Source of the DNA: JBHGBM01 sp041946965
GTDB lineage: Bacteria; Acidobacteriota; Terriglobia; Bryobacterales; Bryobacteraceae
DNA: 60,374 nt
Direction of reading: 5' to 3'
NCBI GenBank assembly: GCA_041946965.1
Contig: JBHGBM010000047.1
Coordinates: forward strand, 1 to 60,374
In this document: piece by piece, positions 57,208 through 60,374 of the stretch
How the letters are laid out: every line of letters starts with the position of its first letter
Numbering within the stretch: position 1 is the stretch's first letter
Notes under the pieces: model-generated
Seen by the model: the letters and a program-made list of their open reading frames with translations, nothing else
The model's database searches: none
Told to the model about the DNA's origin: nothing
Position numbers and translations under genes: made by a program

Positions 57208-60180
57208 TTAGGATTCGGTCGGGCCGGCCAATGTCAGGCGCAAGTTATCGACATACGCGTCCATCGGGCGCGAGCCCTGGCCTACGCCGGAAACCGTCAC
57301 TGCCAGCCAATGGGCCCCCTTGCTCACCGTGCCGGCCGAACGGACGTGATACCACGCTCCGCTCATCCCGGCCGCACGGCGCCCGGCGATCGGCTCCAAA
57401 TCCTCCAGGTATGTCTGAGCCACTACCCAATGCACGTTGTAGTCTCGTGCTTCCGACACGTACACGTAAGGGTGCGAGGCGGCGCCCTGCGCTATGTACA
57501 CGTCCATTTCGATTGCAATCTTCCGGCCTTTCATCAGCGACGTGAAGTAGGGATGAATCTTTTGCTGGATCCAACTCGCCGTCTCCCCTGGCACCCGCCT
57601 GTCCTTATCGAACGGCAGAATGCCCTCCTTTTCCAAGCGGCGCTGTTCCCTTTGCCCGGGCACTGTGCTTGGAGCATTACAGTAGGCCTCAGTCAGATGG
57701 AACCTCACGGAAAAACTGCCGTCTTTCGCATGATCGGCTACCGATACGACAGGTTTTTCGTTCGGAGGCGCCGGTGGCTGCTCCACTTTCCAGTACTTGC
57801 CAAAGCCGGATTGGCCGGTTGCCTCGAAACCCGGATCCCTGACGAAATTGGCGTGCCGGAATCGTCTCTCCATGATTGCCCGGGCCCGATAATCGACGCC
57901 CTTGGAGAAGCCGTTTCCAAAATGGGCGACCCAGATTTCGGACGGGTCGTGTGGATTCACGGTAATCGAGTGGTAGCGCCGCTGCATCCGCTCCATGGAT
58001 GCCTCTCCAACCGGCGCCCAGGTTCTGCCTCCGTCGTAGCTCCCATACACGCCGTAGTTCTCCACAGCCGCGTAAACAATGTCCGGAGCCACGGGATTGA
58101 TGCAGACTCCCTGCACCTCCCCGCGCCCCTTCATCTCGTCGATGGGAGACGTGAACACTCTTTCCCAGGTGTCTCCGCCGTCGGTGGATTTATATACACC
58201 GCCTTTCCGCCAATCTGAATTTCCGGTCTCATTGGGAACCAGGTAGTCCTCGGAATACAGGGCGGCGTACACCACCCTGGAATCCATGGGATCGACGGTC
58301 AGGTCCTGTACGCTGGGCAGTTCGCGTGCCTTGTTGCATTTCTCCCATGACATCCCCCCATTCGTCGTACGAAAAACACCGCCATACATTTCCGGCTTCA
58401 GTGAAGGGTAGCCGCCCGGACCGGCAAAATAGATCGGCCGGATTCCATCGGAGCCGCCGACGCCCAGGTACAGCGTCTGGGGATCGGAGGGCGCCATTGC
58501 CAGCGACATGATCCGGGTGTTTCCGTTGAAGATCGCGCTGGGGGTTGTATTATGAAACGTCTTGCCATCATCTGTGCTCTTGTAGACGCCGTTTCCGAAG
58601 CTGGCGACGTACAGCGTTCGATTGCGGACCGGCGAAGACGGATCAATGATGATGGAACGGACAATGCCGTCGTCCAAACCGTTCCCTTCGTGAATGGGCG
58701 TCCAGTTCCACCCGGAATCGACCGACTTGATGACGACCCCGCCTCCCCCCGCCCGGCTTGCCATCGTCTTGCCGCTGATGGACGCATAAACCGTTGTCGA
58801 GAGATCCGGGTCCACCGCCATCGACACGCAAGACCCCGAAGAGCGAACCAGTTTATCCCTCCAGTAAGCGCCTTGATTTACCTCCCCGCGATGAAAATTC
58901 AGAACCGCAACCACGGTCTTGCCGCCGTCCTCGGAAAGCATCAACCCGGTGTCCGAATAGCCCAGCCAGATCAGATCCTTCCGGTTCGGATCGAACGCGA
59001 CCCGGTATTGCGTTAACAGCGGCAACGTGCCCTTCCATCGATCCTGCCGGATCTCCTTCATCCCGTATTTCCGCCAGGTTTTTCCGCCGTCCGTGCTTTT
59101 CATCCCGCGGACGACATACACCGTCATCGGGTCGCGGGGATCGACGAAAAGCTCGCGCGCCATTACGCCTTCTTCATGCCGGTAATCGATCGGCCAGTTC
59201 CTGCCGTCGTGAAATTTGGCGTCGGCCAGAAGCTGAAATGTTTTCCCGTAATCCCGGCTGCCGTAGATCGCATCCCCGATATCGCCCCCGGTCGCCACGT
59301 AGACGATGTCAGGCCGGGCCACGGTCGCCGCCACCCGCACCGGCTTCGCGCTGTGAAGCCCCTTGATGCTGCCGTCCCAACTAACGCCGCCGTCGCGGCT
59401 GACGAAAAGTCCGATCTTGGGGAAGGTCGCGTAGATTACGTTATGGTCGCAAATGGTCACATCGCTGCAAACCTCCGCGGGCAGCCCCGGCGTCAGCTTC
59501 CAGATGCCGTGGTTCGCCGATATCTGGTACAGGCCGAGGTTCGTGGGGTAAAAAAGCCGTCTCTGTGCTAACGGAGTGTTATGGTCCAGCTTCAACTTAT
59601 GCGCGAATGCGTGGACGTATCTCAGTTTCTTCTTGGGAAGTCCGTTGCTCCAGTCCTGCCAGGTCACGCCGCTGTCCTGGGACCGCAAAACGCCGTTGTC
59701 GCTATCCGTCCAGTACAAGATACGAGGATTGTCCGGGTCGACAACTCCCGAGTTCTTTCGCCCGAATCTCGTGCTGCGGTGTATCTGGACCCAGGTATCG
59801 CCGTCGTCGGTGCTCTTCCAGATTCCCGATCCCGCTGCGGTCACGCCGGTTTGGCTCATGTAAAGCGTGCCGGCGGCCGCTGGATCGCAGGCGACATAAT
59901 TCGGCGTTCCGGTCACCGGATTGGCGATAGCCTTCCAACTCTCCCCTTGATCCGGGCTCCGGAAAAGAGAACGGCTCATATCGGAGCCCGTGAAAATATG
60001 CCCGGATACAGGATGAATGGAGGTGAACAGCACACCGCCGTTGCCTCCCGGATCCGCCACGGTCTCCCACACGGTTTGACGCGCGTTGGACCGGGCCGGG
60101 CTGGAAGGCGCGGGGGGCCGGCCTTCGGGCAAAACGGCGAACGTCGCGCCAACTGAACTGAAGAACCGGCGGCGATTCAT
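57208..60180 (-). CDS. Tat-exported BNR/VPS10-type beta-propeller protein
   Basis: A 990-aa protein starting MNRRRFFSSVGATFAVLPEG (Tat). ATG 60180 is chosen over the GTG at 60186 because GAGG lies at the right distance. Many S.DGG.TW (BNR/sortilin-type) repeats fill residues ~50-760 (SPDQGESWKAI, KSTDDGDTWVQI, SQDSGVTWQDW, SRDGGVSWDGS, STDGGKTWRKYG, STDDGKTFHNTT, TTNGGMSWEKCN, STDGGDTWERV, SYDGGRTWAPVG). This gives two seven-bladed propellers in tandem, as in GH74 xyloglucanases. The C-terminal ~200 residues form a beta-sandwich (VRDPGFEATGQSGFGKYWKV, SGAWYHVRSAGTVSKGAHWL). A GH74-like or sugar-binding role is an inference. Confidence 0.78.
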   Translation of the reverse strand: MNRRRFFSSVGATFAVLPEGRPPAPSSPARSNARQTVWETVADPGGNGGVLFTSIHPVSGHIFTGSDMSRSLFRSPDQGESWKAIANPVTGTPNYVACDPAAAGTLYMSQTGVTAAGSGIWKSTDDGDTWVQIHRSTRFGRKNSGVVDPDNPRILYWTDSDNGVLRSQDSGVTWQDWSNGLPKKKLRYVHAFAHKLKLDHNTPLAQRRLFYPTNLGLYQISANHGIWKLTPGLPAEVCSDVTICDHNVIYATFPKIGLFVSRDGGVSWDGSIKGLHSAKPVRVAATVARPDIVYVATGGDIGDAIYGSRDYGKTFQLLADAKFHDGRNWPIDYRHEEGVMARELFVDPRDPMTVYVVRGMKSTDGGKTWRKYGMKEIRQDRWKGTLPLLTQYRVAFDPNRKDLIWLGYSDTGLMLSEDGGKTVVAVLNFHRGEVNQGAYWRDKLVRSSGSCVSMAVDPDLSTTVYASISGKTMASRAGGGGVVIKSVDSGWNWTPIHEGNGLDDGIVRSIIIDPSSPVRNRTLYVASFGNGVYKSTDDGKTFHNTTPSAIFNGNTRIMSLAMAPSDPQTLYLGVGGSDGIRPIYFAGPGGYPSLKPEMYGGVFRTTNGGMSWEKCNKARELPSVQDLTVDPMDSRVVYAALYSEDYLVPNETGNSDWRKGGVYKSTDGGDTWERVFTSPIDEMKGRGEVQGVCINPVAPDIVYAAVENYGVYGSYDGGRTWAPVGEASMERMQRRYHSITVNPHDPSEIWVAHFGNGFSKGVDYRARAIMERRFRHANFVRDPGFEATGQSGFGKYWKVEQPPAPPNEKPVVSVADHAKDGSFSVRFHLTEAYCNAPSTVPGQREQRRLEKEGILPFDKDRRVPGETASWIQQKIHPYFTSLMKGRKIAIEMDVYIAQGAASHPYVYVSEARDYNVHWVVAQTYLEDLEPIAGRRAAGMSGAWYHVRSAGTVSKGAHWLAVTVSGVGQGSRPMDAYVDNLRLTLAGPTES

Positions 60181-60374
60181 CGGCACACCTCAACGTGAAA
60201 GCGAATTAGCAGGAATCCCATGCTGGCTCTCTGCCTCCCGAAATTGTATATCGAAACGCACCCGCGCAATGCCGCCACAACAGCGGCTTGTTCCTCGATA
60301 TTTCGGTCGCGCCACACTAGTGTAGTGCGTCATGCAGAATGACCATTATCAGTGAGGGCCCTGCGGGCGCGCTT
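60181..60374. other. Intergenic at right edge
   Basis: No gene is supported in these 194 bases. They contain the upstream region of the BNR-propeller gene (GAGG at its ribosome-binding site, a TATATCGA stretch near 60247) and the window end. The next gene would lie outside. Confidence 0.4.

Noticed and set aside
60181..60374. Start of a further gene at the right edge
   Set aside because: Only a short frame (from 60086) runs through it in the wrong strand context and has no family motif.

Overview
The window is a 60 kb, high-GC bacterial chromosome segment. It most resembles an acidobacterium of the Solibacter/Bryobacter type. This is inferred from gene content, not from a database search: an Oar-type TonB receptor with a carboxypeptidase-regulatory N-terminus, a membrane Ser/Thr kinase ending in a TolB-like propeller, many DUF1080 proteins, five formylglycine-type sulfatases, Tat-exported (RR) sugar enzymes, and an FHA-GAF-SpoIIE phosphatase. 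Most genes encode exported proteins, so this looks like a glycan- and sulfated-polysaccharide-degrading region.

Layout. 1-4150: 3' part of a tRNA-Arg(ACG), a decayed acyl-CoA dehydrogenase, a MeaB/methylmalonyl-CoA epimerase fusion, MTA phosphorylase and a GT9-like protein, all tightly overlapping. 4100-7400: three DUF1080 proteins, one fused to a PHP-like domain. 7400-12520: a run of minus-strand exported enzymes, including a GH127-type arabinofuranosidase and a serine hydrolase. 12620-15800: a periplasmic peroxiredoxin-like gene with an in-frame UGA in place of the first Cys of its CxxC motif, with a hairpin just downstream (a probable selenoprotein), followed one base later by the kinase-propeller gene. 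15800-18970: an accessory patch with a small phage-like gene, a frameshifted DUF3489 gene, a chimeric XRE/ImmA-DUF4411 toxin-antitoxin ORF, a terminator, and a 57-nt 3' fragment of a tRNA-Ala(GGC) that looks like an attachment-site scar.

18970-31200: an exported amidohydrolase, a HGSNAT-like membrane acyltransferase, a 1000-aa propeller/PHP protein, a sulfatase, the Oar-like receptor behind two palindromes, and a secreted beta-rich protein. 31200-39550 (minus strand): a GH65/95-like hydrolase, Fur and an FHA-GAF-SpoIIE phosphatase, then a SLATT membrane protein and two sulfatases. 39600-48600: GH97, a TIM-barrel-like protein, two sulfatases, a degenerate aldo/keto reductase and a ThuA protein. 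48680-52530: a secreted acidobacterial-type protein and a subtilisin-like protease. 52480-54060: a scrapyard of GH5-like, Gfo/Idh/MocA and nucleoside-hydrolase fragments. 54060-60180: a GH106-like hydrolase and a 990-aa BNR-propeller protein.

How they fit together. The receptor, sulfatases and glycoside hydrolases would release and import sugars, while the DUF1080, PHP, AKR, ThuA and amidohydrolase proteins would process oxidised or substituted sugars. The kinase, phosphatase and Fur genes suggest local signalling. Two themes cut across the window. First, a promoter-like -10 box often lies only 6-12 nt upstream of a start codon, suggesting leaderless transcripts. Second, several genes carry clean internal deletions (acyl-CoA dehydrogenase, toxin-antitoxin chimera, GH5-like, Gfo). 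These are either genome erosion or assembly collapse and should be separated by read mapping.
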